A stretch of DNA of 64,000 nt from the NCBI GenBank assembly GCA_023388995.1, contig JAEWFD010000002.1, forward strand, positions 1 to 64,000, in the 5' to 3' direction. Position 1 is the stretch's first letter. Every line of letters starts with the position of its first letter. The translations under genes and the position numbers were made by a program. Positions 7,691 to 17,088 of the stretch are shown in pieces. The notes under the pieces were generated by a model that was given only the letters and a program-made list of their open reading frames with translations, did not search any database and had not been told where the DNA came from. The stretch comes from Bacillota bacterium (GTDB taxonomy: Bacteria; Bacillota_I; Bacilli_A; Erysipelotrichales; Erysipelotrichaceae).

Positions 7691-9829
7691 CTATCGTATG
7701 AACCACGTCGCAATGGTTGTAAACAGGAAACAAATCATAAACCCCACGCCTGTCGGAATCAAGAAAGAGAGTATTGTCCACTTCCAGCTTCCTGTTTCTT
7801 TTTGAATCGTAAGAGAAGTAGTGGAGCATGGCCAATGAAACAGCGAAAATAAAATCACATTGATTGCGGTAATCCATGTCCATCCGTTGTCCACCAGCAG
7901 CTGCCGCAGCACAGAAAGGTCCGCAATATCCACTAAGCTTCCTTTAGCCATATACGCCATAATCAAGATCGGCAAAACAATTTCATTTGCCGGCAACCCT
8001 AGAATAAAAGCCAGCAGTATCATGCCATCCATTCCAAAAATGCGAGCAAAGGGATCTAAAAAATAAGAACAATGTACCAGCAGTGAATGACTGCCTATGG
8101 TGATGTTAGCCAGCAGCCAGATGACCAGTCCGGCCGGTGCTGCAACCGCTATTGCCCTGCCTAACACAAAGAGCGTGCGATCCAATATGGATCGTACCAG
8201 CACTTGCCCGAATTGCGGTCTGCGATAAGGCGGCAGTTCCAAGGTAAAGGATGACGGTATTCCTTTCAATATGGTTAAAGACAGCAGTTTGGATATGAGA
8301 AAAGTCATCAAAATGCCCAGTAAGATCACACAAGCCAGCAAAAAGGCCGACAGCAGAGATCCCTGAATACCCCCGATTGTTCCCACAAAGAACATAGCAA
8401 AGATAGCAATCATGGTAGGAAAGCGTCCATTGCATGGCACAAAATTATTGGTAATGATCGCAATTAAGCGCTCTCGTGGGGAATCGATAATCCGACAGCC
8501 GATGACTCCCGCTGCATTGCAGCCAAACCCCATACACATGGTAAGAGCCTGTTTCCCGCAAGCACTGCACTTCTGATAGACATGATCCAGATTAAATGCA
8601 ACCCGCGGCAAATAGCCCACATCTTCCAATAGCGTAAACAATGGAAAGAAAATAGCCATTGGCGGCAGCATAACCGAAACAACCCATGCCAAGACTCGGT
8701 AGACACCCAGAATCAGTACTTCAGTCACAAGTACAGGCACTGAAAGCCACTGGAAGAGAAGCACCAATTGATCCTCAACCCAGAATAATCCTTTGCTCAG
8801 CAGCTGCGAGGGGTAATTCGCACCGGTAATGGTCAGCCAGAAAATAGCCAGCAAAGTCAGAAACATCACCGGGAAGCCCGTCCACTTGCTCGTTAAAACC
8901 TGATCTATGATCCGGTCCTGCTTATCATAGCTTTTATTATGAAAGGTTACTGCGGAAGCAGCAATCTCCGCGGCTTTACGCACAAGCGTATTCACCAATG
9001 TATCCTGCATTTCCTGCTTGGTTATAAATTGTTCTTCCCAGGATTGATAAATAGAACTCAAAATACGAATGAGAGCCGGATTCCCTTTAATTTTGATCTT
9101 TAAAGACTCCTCAATGGTCGTGAGCAACGCTTGGTCTCGTTCCAATATCCTGAGAGCCAGCCAGCGATGATTGACTCGATCACCCACCAGCTGTTCTAAA
9201 GCAGGCAGCAGCTGCACAATCGCTTGCTCTATAAAGTCCGGATAGGAAAGCTGGTACGGTTCATACTGATTCAATTGGCTATCAGCAGCAGACATCAATT
9301 CTTGAAGTCCCTGCTTGCTTCTGGCAGCTGTTCCCACTACAGGAATGCCCAGTATTTTGGAGAGTTTCGGCAAATCTACTTCGATTTGTTTTTTCTTTGC
9401 CTCGTCCATCAAATTCACACAAACAATTACATTCGCTGTAAGTTCCAGTATTTGCAGCACCAAATTAAGATTGCGTTCCAGACAAGAAGCGTCGCACACC
9501 ACAATCACTACATCAGGATGTTCAAACAAGATAAAATCTCTGGCTGCTTCTTCCTCGGCAGAATGAGCCATCAAAGAATAGCAGCCCGGCAAATCTACCA
9601 AGACATATCCTTTATCCTCAGCTTGATAATACCCTTGGGCATTCACAACTGTTTTCCCCGGCCAATTTCCGGTATGCTGTTTCAATCCGGTGAGTGCATT
9701 AAATACCGTACTTTTCCCTACATTGGGATTACCCGCCAATGCCACAACACGATCGGTTTCCTTGTGTTTGATAATCTGCAAAGCAGATAGGTTTGCTTCA
9801 CATTTTTCTTTTGCTTTTCTTCGTTTCAT
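7691..9829 (-). CDS. feoB: Ferrous iron transporter FeoB
   Basis: This 712-residue inner-membrane Fe(II) transporter has an N-terminal G-protein domain. The G1 motif GNPNVGKST is at about residues 33-41, the G3 motif is DLPGCYSL and the G4 motif is NLMDEA. A helical GDI-like spacer and the two Gate blocks of the membrane domain follow, with CGKQALTMCMGFGCNAAGV and SPRERLIAI. The length is usual for Bacillota. Its start lies 4 bases after feoA, giving a compact feoA-feoB operon that ends at a strong terminator. No FeoC gene is seen. Fe(II) uptake fits an anaerobic or gut habitat. Confidence 0.97.
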   Translation of the reverse strand: MKRRKAKEKCEANLSALQIIKHKETDRVVALAGNPNVGKSTVFNALTGLKQHTGNWPGKTVVNAQGYYQAEDKGYVLVDLPGCYSLMAHSAEEEAARDFILFEHPDVVIVVCDASCLERNLNLVLQILELTANVIVCVNLMDEAKKKQIEVDLPKLSKILGIPVVGTAARSKQGLQELMSAADSQLNQYEPYQLSYPDFIEQAIVQLLPALEQLVGDRVNHRWLALRILERDQALLTTIEESLKIKIKGNPALIRILSSIYQSWEEQFITKQEMQDTLVNTLVRKAAEIAASAVTFHNKSYDKQDRIIDQVLTSKWTGFPVMFLTLLAIFWLTITGANYPSQLLSKGLFWVEDQLVLLFQWLSVPVLVTEVLILGVYRVLAWVVSVMLPPMAIFFPLFTLLEDVGYLPRVAFNLDHVYQKCSACGKQALTMCMGFGCNAAGVIGCRIIDSPRERLIAIITNNFVPCNGRFPTMIAIFAMFFVGTIGGIQGSLLSAFLLACVILLGILMTFLISKLLSLTILKGIPSSFTLELPPYRRPQFGQVLVRSILDRTLFVLGRAIAVAAPAGLVIWLLANITIGSHSLLVHCSYFLDPFARIFGMDGMILLAFILGLPANEIVLPILIMAYMAKGSLVDIADLSVLRQLLVDNGWTWITAINVILFSLFHWPCSTTSLTIQKETGSWKWTILSFLIPTGVGFMICFLFTTIATWFIR

Positions 9830-9833
9830 ACAA

Positions 9834-10055
9834 TCACCGTATCCAAATCGTTGTGGAATCTTCCATCCTCAGGGCAATGACGCTGCCGCGAATAAAATAT
9901 GCAGCAGGATCACCCAGCGGACTTTTATTGATGCACTCCACATTTGTTCCCGGTATAAACCCAATATCCTGCAAGCGCCTGCGAATACTTGTATTTGCGG
10001 TGAGCTTCTCTACGACAGCACATTCTCCTTGATGCAACTGCGCCAATGTTCTCAT
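9834..10055 (-). CDS. feoA: Ferrous iron transport accessory protein FeoA
   Basis: This is a 73-residue SH3-like protein that assists FeoB at the cytoplasmic side. The family pattern is visible: an N-terminal LAQLHQGECAVVEKL, then RRRLQDIGFIPGTNVECINK, then a glycine-rich strand before ALRMEDSTTIWI. GAGGAG lies 9 bases before the ATG. It is the first gene of feoAB, and a palindrome that could control iron response or end the upstream transcript is 25 bases upstream. Confidence 0.93.
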   Translation of the reverse strand: MRTLAQLHQGECAVVEKLTANTSIRRRLQDIGFIPGTNVECINKSPLGDPAAYFIRGSVIALRMEDSTTIWIR

Positions 10056-10072
10056 ATTGTCAGTCTCCTCAT

Positions 10073-10112
10073 ATTAAAAAATAGTGTAAGAACGTCGGTT
10101 TCCTACACTATT
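10073..10112 (-). terminator. Palindrome before feoA: terminator of the upstream gene or iron-responsive site
   Basis: The perfect arms AATAGTGTA and TACACTATT enclose 15 bases whose flanks also partly pair, and on the minus strand they run into TTTTTT. It lies between the TPR gene stop (10169) and feoA. It can act as a terminator for the first. It is also placed where a DtxR/FeoR-type operator or attenuator would be. Confidence 0.55.
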
Positions 10113-10168
10113 ACAATATGCATCTGATGGTTTTATGATTGCTTGCAAGACGAAATCGATGAGTTCAC

Positions 10169-10798
10169 CTATAGCAATTCTTTCCGAAGGGCATCGGCCT
10201 TTTCTTTATTGCCAGTCTCAAAATAAAGATCCAGCAATCTGCTTTGTACCTGCGAACGATGGCGCAAATCGGTGTGTGTTAAGGCATCAGTCAGTATTTG
10301 CTCTGCTTTCTGTATGAGCGCATCCGTTCTTTTCTTTGCATATAAATAAACTTCAGCAAGACCCGCATATCCCCATCCCCATGTTGGATCTTCGCTCAGC
10401 CAGTTTTGGTACAATTGTTCTGCTTCTTTCGCATTTCCCAGTTCAAACTGCGACTGCGCCAATCCGCTGCGGAAGTTTTCCAGCAAAGCAGGATCAGTAT
10501 CCCGTCCAAGCTCCAGCATGTCCTGACACAATGCCAAACGATGCTTGTAATAGGATTTTGTTTTAAATCCTGCATTGGACAATTCACTTTCTAAGTCTTG
10601 CACAAATACCAGCAGATGTTCTGCCCATTCATATTCCTCATTCAACGGTGCCAAACGGTCAAACCCCTTTTCTGTCAGGATTGCCTTCAATGCTTCCCAC
10701 ACTGCCAGCCATTCATCACATGCTTTCTTTGGTTTATCTTGTTCTGCATATTGATAACCCTTTTGTATTTTCTCATTCAATACTTGATATTGTTCCAT
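10169..10798 (-). CDS. Tetratricopeptide-repeat-like protein
   Basis: This is a soluble helical protein of 209 residues. At least two helix-pair repeats can be read: SQFELGNAKEAEQLYQNWLS followed by DPTWGWGYAGLAEVYLYA, and DLYFETGNKEKADALRKELL at the end. The N-terminal half, with KKACDEWLAVWEALK, is also helical. There is no signal peptide. Such proteins act as protein-binding scaffolds; no partner can be named. GGAGGGAT precedes the ATG. It is upstream of feoA in the same direction but separated by a probable terminator. Confidence 0.7.
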   Translation of the reverse strand: MEQYQVLNEKIQKGYQYAEQDKPKKACDEWLAVWEALKAILTEKGFDRLAPLNEEYEWAEHLLVFVQDLESELSNAGFKTKSYYKHRLALCQDMLELGRDTDPALLENFRSGLAQSQFELGNAKEAEQLYQNWLSEDPTWGWGYAGLAEVYLYAKKRTDALIQKAEQILTDALTHTDLRHRSQVQSRLLDLYFETGNKEKADALRKELL

Positions 10799-10955
10799 CT
10801 TCTATCCCTCCATGAAGCTACTTCTATGGTAACAAATAATACATTGTTTTACCATCAAATTTCATGAACTCTAGTAAAGTTTTGTTTCATATACCAGCTT
10901 GCCAATTCTTGATACTTCTATGTGCTGATCAAAATCAAAAATTGAAAAAAAATAT

Positions 10956-11582
10956 TTACAATTCTAAACGCAGCCACAAAGCGGGGCGAACTCCGCCGCT
11001 GTTATCGCCTGTTAAGGGATGAATCGTGTTGCTGCTATAGCGGAATGTCCCATTTCCTTGAATGCCGATATTGCCGTCACCGTGAATATATACAGCTCTT
11101 CTATTGTCACGTCCTGGCGAACGTAGCCACCACCACCATACATAGCCATCAAGTGTCGATCTTCGCTTAATGTTGTTATCGTCCTTTTTTTGAAACCAGT
11201 ATCGTTGCTTGGCACTGCGATTTTCAAGGTTTTTACTGCTGTCACCAAAATAGTTGCAGACAGCTTCTTCAATGCTAAGAAGAAAGAAATAATCCAGCGA
11301 ATCTTCTCCGCCATTTGAATCATACCACTGATTGTTATGGTTCTTATGCAATACCGGAATGATTCTTGCCTGTTCAACCTCAGTGAATTTATGATAAAAC
11401 TCCCCGTTCAAATATTTTCTTAGCGAACAATCTGCCCATGTCACATCACCAGCGCGATTATGAAATGGCTGCTGTTCGATCATGTATTCAGCAATAAGCA
11501 AAGCCTCATTGTCTTTTACATCAAGGATACGCCACTGATAACCGCCAAATGGCACAATTGAACCGATCTCAAAGTCTCTCAT
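10956..11582 (-). CDS. DUF6273 domain-containing protein
   Basis: This 208-residue protein has the signature pattern of DUF6273. An N-terminal block FGGYQWRILDV is followed by CSLRKYLNGEFYHKF, and by WWWLRSPGRD before a terminal GVRPALWLRL. The WLRSPG and VRPALWL pair is diagnostic of the family, which is common in gut Bacillota as single or repeated domains, often in uncharacterised or surface proteins. No signal sequence is present here, so this copy is probably cytoplasmic. GGAGGAG lies 8 bases before the ATG. Function unknown. Confidence 0.85.
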   Translation of the reverse strand: MRDFEIGSIVPFGGYQWRILDVKDNEALLIAEYMIEQQPFHNRAGDVTWADCSLRKYLNGEFYHKFTEVEQARIIPVLHKNHNNQWYDSNGGEDSLDYFFLLSIEEAVCNYFGDSSKNLENRSAKQRYWFQKKDDNNIKRRSTLDGYVWWWWLRSPGRDNRRAVYIHGDGNIGIQGNGTFRYSSNTIHPLTGDNSGGVRPALWLRLEL

Positions 11583-11722
11583 CTACTTTCTCCTCCTATA
11601 AATTTTTCGTCTGCTTCATGCAATTCAAGTGCCAATACAATACTATTCGGTCTAGCTAAACCATAAAAAAGTTTTGCATATAGGTACACCAAGCTAACTA
11701 TGCTTAGAATTACCGTTTACTG

Positions 11723-12604
11723 CTAGTGATAACGATTGATAGTTCCCAGCAATTTCCCGTTTTGATCATAGATTGCCTGATCTTCATTCGGATTGTATGA
11801 CTGCTCTGCTCCCTGCGTATATTCTGCTAATAAAAATCGATGCTCAAGATGCAAGCTGTCTTTGGCAATCAGTGTCCACGTAACTGTTTCCCCTTGCTCT
11901 AACAAAACAACTTCTTTAAATTCTTTTCCATTGCCCAGCAGGTCCACTGGATATTCCGCAACTTTTACTTCATTTTTCATAACGACCAAATTAGCTGAAA
12001 CAAATTTTACTGTTTCCGGCAGGAGCTCGGATGGCTTGCTGTTTAAAAATATTGTGCCTGTTAGTCCAAAGCCTGCTTTATCATCCGTGCTTCGATAATT
12101 AAAATCGATAAATAAGTGCGGGAAGAAAGACTCTGTAAAGTAATCTACTTTTAGTCCTTCGCTGCGTTCCACTTTACTGAAACTGCCATTTGTAATTTGA
12201 ATAACCGGAGCATTCAATGCTTCAAAAAGACCTTGCTCTTCCGTATAGGAAAATGTTGTTCCTTTTCGTTCCATTATTTTTGGCACACCATCTACTTCTA
12301 ACGTGACAGTTGTGTTTGGTGTCAGTTCTTTTGGTGTCACAAGATAAGTGACCGGTATGGTGAGGTGCTCCGGATCAAAGCTCCCATACAAGATTTCCGC
12401 ATGTTCCACGATGCTCTCTTGTTCAACTAGCAGCTGCTTGATATTTTGCTCCAATTGGCCTATCTGGGATGATAGCTGACTTTGTATGTTGTTTGTTTGT
12501 GACAATTGAACGATCGTTTGTTCCAAGCTTTTTAACTTTAAGAATGTGATGCTTTGCAAAACCAAAAGCAATCCTATGATAATCATCCAGCTTTTTTCCT
12601 TCAT
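11723..12604 (-). CDS. Membrane-anchored protein with coiled coil, unknown function
   Basis: From the ATG at 12604, preceded by GGAGGATGCC, the product has 293 residues. A single hydrophobic anchor at about residues 5-20 (MIIIGLLLVLQS) is followed by a Gln/Ser-rich coiled-coil segment (about 22-60). A beta-rich extracellular part contains LTIPVTYLVTPKEL and TVTLEVDGVPKI. An upstream frame to 12709 would run through a terminator hairpin and is rejected. No family was recognised. It probably sits on the outer face of the membrane. It is transcribed in the same direction as the MerR gene but after that gene's terminator. Confidence 0.65.
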   Translation of the reverse strand: MKEKSWMIIIGLLLVLQSITFLKLKSLEQTIVQLSQTNNIQSQLSSQIGQLEQNIKQLLVEQESIVEHAEILYGSFDPEHLTIPVTYLVTPKELTPNTTVTLEVDGVPKIMERKGTTFSYTEEQGLFEALNAPVIQITNGSFSKVERSEGLKVDYFTESFFPHLFIDFNYRSTDDKAGFGLTGTIFLNSKPSELLPETVKFVSANLVVMKNEVKVAEYPVDLLGNGKEFKEVVLLEQGETVTWTLIAKDSLHLEHRFLLAEYTQGAEQSYNPNEDQAIYDQNGKLLGTINRYH

Positions 12605-12675
12605 GGCATCCTCCGTATTTAACTTGTCTAGCTTAGCTACTGTATCACGTTTTGAAGCGAACTGCAATAAAGCGG

Positions 12676-12710
12676 AAAAACAAAAATGATGTGGCTTTAA
12701 CCACATCATT
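12676..12710 (-). terminator. Terminator of the MerR-family gene
   Basis: AATGATGTGG and CCACATCATT form a perfect 10-bp stem, followed on the minus strand by a T-rich tract. It lies 11 bases after the MerR stop. Confidence 0.85.
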
Positions 12711-12720
12711 CCTCATACTG

Positions 12721-13479
12721 TCACTTTGCGCAATATACTTTTATTGCTTCATGGAAGAAGCTTGCAAACCCCGGAGCTACCTGCTCAAAGTTTAAGCGAA
12801 AGCGCTCATCTTCTACATACATCTGCGCCAATCCTAAGTGTGCTTCTTGGGAATACTGCTCCCAGAACAAAGATAACCATTCCTTGTGCACCAAACATGC
12901 TTCTTGCGCTGCATCACAAGCAGGATCATTTATCTGCATTGCTTCCTTAACCAGTTCGTGCCATTTGCTGCTAAGAGCATTCATCTTTTGATATTGCTGT
13001 TCAGTCAGTTTCATCAGCTGTGCATTGCTTTTAGCTGCCGCATCGGCACCATAACGCTCCTGCACTTCCTTTCCATATTGTGCATCATTTTCTTCAATCA
13101 TAGTTCGTTTGAATGCTGCAAATTTTTCTTCATTTGTCATATCATATTCTCCTTTTTTATAGGCAATTGTCTTTTCTACATGGTGGATCAAGGACTCATA
13201 ATATGCTTTTTTCTCTTGCAATGCCTGTAAATGTCCTTGCAGCGCTGCCATTTCATCAAATGTTGGAGCATGCACAAGCTGCTTGATATCTTCCAGCCGC
13301 ATATCAAGTGCTCGATAATACAAAATCTGTTGCAGAACAGCTAGTTCCGCATCACCATAAACGCGATATTCATTTCCTTCTTCGCGCTTCGGACAAAGAA
13401 GGCCTATCTCATCATAATAGCGAAGCGTCCGCTTGCTGATTCCTGCTAATTTTGCTAACTGCTGAATATTGTATTCCAT
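12721..13479 (-). CDS. MerR-family regulator with TipAS drug-binding domain
   Basis: This 252-residue regulator starts with a MerR winged helix (QLAKLAGISKRTLRYYDEIG), the conserved YRVYGDAEL wing and a dimerisation coiled coil to about residue 110. Residues 115-250 match the TipAS antibiotic-recognition domain: MTNEEKFAAFK, EVQERYGADAAAKSN and a C-terminal FRLNFEQVAPGFASFFHEAI. Known TipA-type and Mta-type proteins bind peptides or hydrophobic drugs and activate efflux genes by untwisting the promoter. No transporter is adjacent, so targets may be distant or it may act only on itself. An internal ATG before MTNEEK could give a TipAS-only product, as in tipA, but this is unproven. Confidence 0.88.
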   Translation of the reverse strand: MEYNIQQLAKLAGISKRTLRYYDEIGLLCPKREEGNEYRVYGDAELAVLQQILYYRALDMRLEDIKQLVHAPTFDEMAALQGHLQALQEKKAYYESLIHHVEKTIAYKKGEYDMTNEEKFAAFKRTMIEENDAQYGKEVQERYGADAAAKSNAQLMKLTEQQYQKMNALSSKWHELVKEAMQINDPACDAAQEACLVHKEWLSLFWEQYSQEAHLGLAQMYVEDERFRLNFEQVAPGFASFFHEAIKVYCAK

Positions 13480-13594
13480 GCATTCACCTCAACCCACAAT
13501 TCTTCCAAGACTATTCTACTATAAAGGATGACGTAACGGTAATGTCAAGCCCCTCTTTTGAACTTATATAAAGATGATTAAATTGGCAAAAATC

Positions 13595-14107
13595 TTACAG
13601 GTAGCGCCTTGTTCTCTTTCTGTATTGTTGATACGCAATACCAAATTCTTGCATACACCAGCGTTCTTCCGCAAGAATGATCCAATGCCCGGCAATCTGA
13701 AAGAGTAAAACCGCAGCTCCCAGAATCAATGACTGTGTCAGAACAGCACATCCGCTGAAGTACAGAAAATATGATACATACATCGGGTTGCGGGAATAGC
13801 GATACAGACCATTGTTGTTGAATTTGCCGTCTGGCGGATCAGCAAAATGGATAAGGGAAACAGCACACAGCACCAATCCAACAAGATACAGCATTACTCC
13901 CAGATAAAAATACCAGGCAAACGAAATGATTACCTTTAAAAACATCATGGATAGCAATAGGATGATTGTTGCAATCTGATAGATCCAATACGCTAGGTTC
14001 TCCATCCCATACATCGGTGCAAAATGGGCAGCACGTTTCAACGCGGCTTTGTTGACAAACCCATAGCGGATAAATAGAAACGGCAGCAATAAGAATATAC
14101 CCTGCAT
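13595..14107 (-). CDS. Isoprenylcysteine carboxyl methyltransferase-like membrane protein
   Basis: This is a membrane protein of 170 residues with about four hydrophobic segments. It carries the ICMT/PEMT-type C-terminal signature: LYRYSRNPMYVSYFLYFSG, followed by EERWCMQEFGIAYQQYRKRT. This RNPMY...EE..L..FG..Y..Y motif binds SAM in the family. Bacterial members methylate small lipids or thiols and are mostly uncharacterised, so the substrate is unknown. GGAG precedes the ATG. It stands alone between the MerR and VanZ genes. Confidence 0.8.
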   Translation of the reverse strand: MQGIFLLLPFLFIRYGFVNKAALKRAAHFAPMYGMENLAYWIYQIATIILLLSMMFLKVIISFAWYFYLGVMLYLVGLVLCAVSLIHFADPPDGKFNNNGLYRYSRNPMYVSYFLYFSGCAVLTQSLILGAAVLLFQIAGHWIILAEERWCMQEFGIAYQQYRKRTRRYL

Positions 14108-14205
14108 AGCATTCCACTCCTTTCCATCTTTTCTTCTGCTTTATAGCCAGCAAGTTTCACTTTAGTCATAGATTTCCAAACAATACAGCTAGCTTCAAGC
14201 TGAAA

Positions 14206-14715
14206 TTATAAAACTTCTGCAATAGTGATCAGAATAACTGTGAACAGCAGAATATAGCATATTACATGAACTAGCTGCAGCGCTATTGGTTTCGTTTTGT
14301 TTCTTAGTTGATACGATAAAAACCCAATCGTTGCTCCCATTGTATTAATCATAATGTCATGAACATCAAAAACCCCAAGATAGGTTATCATCTGCAAAAA
14401 TTCTAATAACGTAATTGCTATCACGAAAATGAATAAAAATCGTGGATACTTCATGTTATCGATCATTGGCAGCAAAATGCCGAAGGGTACAAACAGCAGC
14501 AGATTGCCCAAACTGATCATCCATGCTTTTAATAGGTCAAATTGCAAGTGCTTGGGAAACCATAGCGGAATTGATGCAGGAATGATCTCATAGCGGTACT
14601 CGGTAACCCCGCTATGCAATCTGCCAAATCCAAAGAACATAAAATATCCTAAAAGCATCGTATAACAAAGCAAAATCAGCATTAGGTTTCTTTTTGTCAG
14701 TTTCGTTGCTTTCAT
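14206..14715 (-). CDS. VanZ-like family membrane protein
   Basis: This 169-residue protein has four to five membrane helices and the VanZ-like core: NLLLFVPFGILLPMI, followed by ITLLEFLQMITYLGVFDVHD and INTMGATIGFLSYQ. The family is named after the teicoplanin-resistance accessory protein VanZ, but most chromosomal members have no proven link to glycopeptides. The Glu/Asp-His-Asp residues in the helices are conserved in the family. The gene has no van-type neighbours, so a resistance role should not be assumed. Confidence 0.85.
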   Translation of the reverse strand: MKATKLTKRNLMLILLCYTMLLGYFMFFGFGRLHSGVTEYRYEIIPASIPLWFPKHLQFDLLKAWMISLGNLLLFVPFGILLPMIDNMKYPRFLFIFVIAITLLEFLQMITYLGVFDVHDIMINTMGATIGFLSYQLRNKTKPIALQLVHVICYILLFTVILITIAEVL

Positions 14716-14921
14716 GCGCCTAAATTATTCCCTTCTCTTTATAGAAATAGCAACTCTATGAATTGCTAAATGTAGTTGATAACTGGTTCTGTCTTTATAT
14801 TATACTGCAATCTGCTTGTTCTGTCATGATCTGCAAAATGGTATCATGCCCAAGAATACTATCATGAACTCATTGCAAATCAAAAAAGTAAAAACAGGAT
14901 GCAAAACCTGCTCACTCCCAA

Positions 14922-14951
14922 CAAAAAACCGAAGATCTGCATCCTCGGTTT
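14922..14951 (-). terminator. Terminator of the gat operon downstream gene
   Basis: AAACCGAGGAT and ATCTTCGGTTT form an 11-bp stem with one G-U pair and a GCAG loop, followed by six T residues, 14 bases after the stop at 14966. Confidence 0.88.
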
Positions 14952-14965
14952 ATATTCTTGTATGC

Positions 14966-15625
14966 TTATTCGTCGCCTTTTGCAGACTCTTCCGGTTCTT
15001 CTGCCTTCTTCTTGGCCTCTTCCAGCTGTTTCACATAGTCTGGATTTTTTGGTGAAGACAACACTTCTACTGTAGCTTGCTCCATATTGCTTTTCTTATG
15101 GGCAACAACCACCAAGCTTGGGGTCACAGAACTGGTCGCATATTGATCGGACAAATAAATTTCCAGATCATACATCTTTTTGATTCCGCTTCTAGTGAAA
15201 TAGGTATTCATCGGCAATACGTCAAATACCGACTTCAACAATTCATTGCCCAGTTTCTTGGCATCATCTACACTGATGTCATTTTTGATATCCACCAGAA
15301 TACGCAATGTAGAACCCTCCAAGTACAGCTTGGTATCCTCTACATTCGCAGCAGCTCTAATCTTAGCTTCTGCTTCGCTGACTTTCTCCTGTGCAATCGC
15401 CGGGTCCAGATCATTGAAATAGCGGTCCCCGTTGATCGGAGTTCCCGTCTGCATGCTTGCTTGTATCAGCATCCATCCAACCAATACGACAGGAATCATG
15501 GCAACCAAAAGAGCAAACCATAAAAATTTGCTATGTTTCATTTTCCCGGCTGACTTCTTCTTTTTCGTCTGGTCTGTTTGCTGCGGCTTTTTCTTTGGGG
15601 CCGCTTGCTGTTTGTTTTCGCTCAT
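14966..15625 (-). CDS. Single-pass membrane protein of unknown function
   Basis: This product of 219 residues has a Lys/Gln/Pro-rich cytoplasmic head of about 30 residues and one transmembrane helix at about 34-55 (FLWFALLVAMIPVVLVGWML). An extracytoplasmic alpha/beta domain and a charged Glu/Lys tail with EEAKKKAEEPEES follow. No family was recognised. The repeated DIKNDISVDDAKKLGNELL-type segment suggests a folded globular domain. AAAGGAG lies 7 bases before the ATG. It starts 38 bases after gatB; a TATAAT-like box in the gap could give it its own promoter. It is the last gene before a strong terminator. Confidence 0.7.
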   Translation of the reverse strand: MSENKQQAAPKKKPQQTDQTKKKKSAGKMKHSKFLWFALLVAMIPVVLVGWMLIQASMQTGTPINGDRYFNDLDPAIAQEKVSEAEAKIRAAANVEDTKLYLEGSTLRILVDIKNDISVDDAKKLGNELLKSVFDVLPMNTYFTRSGIKKMYDLEIYLSDQYATSSVTPSLVVVAHKKSNMEQATVEVLSSPKNPDYVKQLEEAKKKAEEPEESAKGDE

Positions 15626-15663
15626 ACGACAACTCCTTTACTTAGGTTATTATACACCAATCC

Positions 15664-17088
15664 TTACCGTTTGGAAAGTTCCTTCACCAGCAAGGTATTT
15701 GTAAGCGCGGGATTTGCTTGTCCTTTGCTCTTTTTCATAATTTGGCCGATCAGGAATCCAACAGCACGATCCTTGCCGTTTTTATAGTCCTGAATGGACT
15801 GCTCATTCTCTGCCAGCACCTCATTAATCAGCTGCAGAAGTGCACCCTCATCGCTGACTTGCGTCATTCCTTTTTCCTTGACAACAAGTTCCGGGTCTTT
15901 TTGCTTCATTACTTCTTCAAAGACAACCTTCGCTTGCTTTCCGGAAATCTCCTGCCGTTCAATCATATTCAGCAGCTTTGCCAGATGCTCAGGCAGAACC
16001 GGATTGTCATCCATGGTTTTGCCTTCTTTGTTTAATACAGCAAGCAATTCGCTTAGAATCCAGTTTGCTGCTGCTTTAGCCAATGTTGTATGCTTCATGA
16101 CTGCATCAAAGAAATCAGCTGTACTCTTATTTTGCGTCAGTAAACTAGCATCATACAAACTCAACTCATAGTCATTCATAAATCGTTCTAATTTCGCATT
16201 CTGCAGTTCCGGCAGCGTACTGCGTACCCGCTCTATAAAAGCTTGGTCTAAGCGCACCGGGAAAATATTAGGCTCAGGGAAATATTTATAGTCCACACTG
16301 CCTTCTTTCGAACGCATTGATATCGTTGCTTTGAGTGTTTCATCATAACGGCGTGTTTCCTGCTTCACAACACCGCCGCTTAACAGCAGATTCGTTTGCC
16401 GCTCAATCTCGTATTCCACTGCTTTTTGAACGTTATTGATGGAATTCAAGTTTTTGATTTCCGTCTTCACACCAAACTGCTCACTGCCATGCGGACGCAA
16501 GGAGATATTGACATCACAGCGCATAGACCCTTCTTCCATCTTGACATCACTGACATCCAGATAGTACAAAATAGACCGCAGTTTCTCTACATATGCTGCT
16601 GCTTCCTTGCCGCTGCGAATATCCGGTTCCGAAACAATTTCTACCAATGGTGTTCCCGCACGGTTGAAATCAATCATTGTGCCATCATCATAGTGAAATT
16701 GCTTGGCTGTATCTTCTTCCATATGCAAGCGGGTAATCCCGATCTTCTTCGCAACACCATCTACCAAAATAGCAACTTGCCCATGCTCACCGATGGGATG
16801 AAACTGCTGGGTAATTTGGAAACCTTTCGGCAAATCAGAATAATAATAATTTTTACGGTCAAAGCGAATTAACGGTTCAATTTGCATATCCAAAGCCATG
16901 CAAGTCCGCACTGCCATTTCTACTGCTTGTTTATTAAGAGAAGGCAAAGTTCCCGGAAATCCCATATCAACTGCACTTACGCATGTGTTCGCATCTTGAT
17001 TAAAAGCGACAGGAGCACCGGAAAACATCTTTGTTTTCGTCTTTAATTCACAATGAATCTCAATTCCGATTACGACTTCAAAACTCAT
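15664..17088 (-). CDS. gatB: Aspartyl/glutamyl-tRNA amidotransferase subunit B
   Basis: GatB (474 residues) phosphorylates the tRNA-bound glutamate or aspartate and completes the transamidation with GatA. The start FEVVIGIEIHCELKTKTKMF and the blocks GFPGTLPSLN, RKNYYYSDLPKGFQI and HLEEDTAK-like HMEEDTAKQFH are diagnostic. The C-terminal YqeY-like tail (about residues 325-474) carries the tRNA-binding helices. It overlaps gatA by 4 bases. Together with gatC and gatA it makes Gln-tRNA(Gln) and possibly Asn-tRNA(Asn) by the indirect route. Confidence 0.98.
   Translation of the reverse strand: MSFEVVIGIEIHCELKTKTKMFSGAPVAFNQDANTCVSAVDMGFPGTLPSLNKQAVEMAVRTCMALDMQIEPLIRFDRKNYYYSDLPKGFQITQQFHPIGEHGQVAILVDGVAKKIGITRLHMEEDTAKQFHYDDGTMIDFNRAGTPLVEIVSEPDIRSGKEAAAYVEKLRSILYYLDVSDVKMEEGSMRCDVNISLRPHGSEQFGVKTEIKNLNSINNVQKAVEYEIERQTNLLLSGGVVKQETRRYDETLKATISMRSKEGSVDYKYFPEPNIFPVRLDQAFIERVRSTLPELQNAKLERFMNDYELSLYDASLLTQNKSTADFFDAVMKHTTLAKAAANWILSELLAVLNKEGKTMDDNPVLPEHLAKLLNMIERQEISGKQAKVVFEEVMKQKDPELVVKEKGMTQVSDEGALLQLINEVLAENEQSIQDYKNGKDRAVGFLIGQIMKKSKGQANPALTNTLLVKELSKR

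Noticed and set aside
7593..7883. Frame on the minus strand overlapping the feoB end
   Set aside because: It overlaps feoB in another frame, crosses its terminator and has no ribosome site.
14206..14715. Glycopeptide resistance role for the VanZ-like gene
   Set aside because: No vanHAX or vanRS genes are near. Family membership alone does not show resistance.
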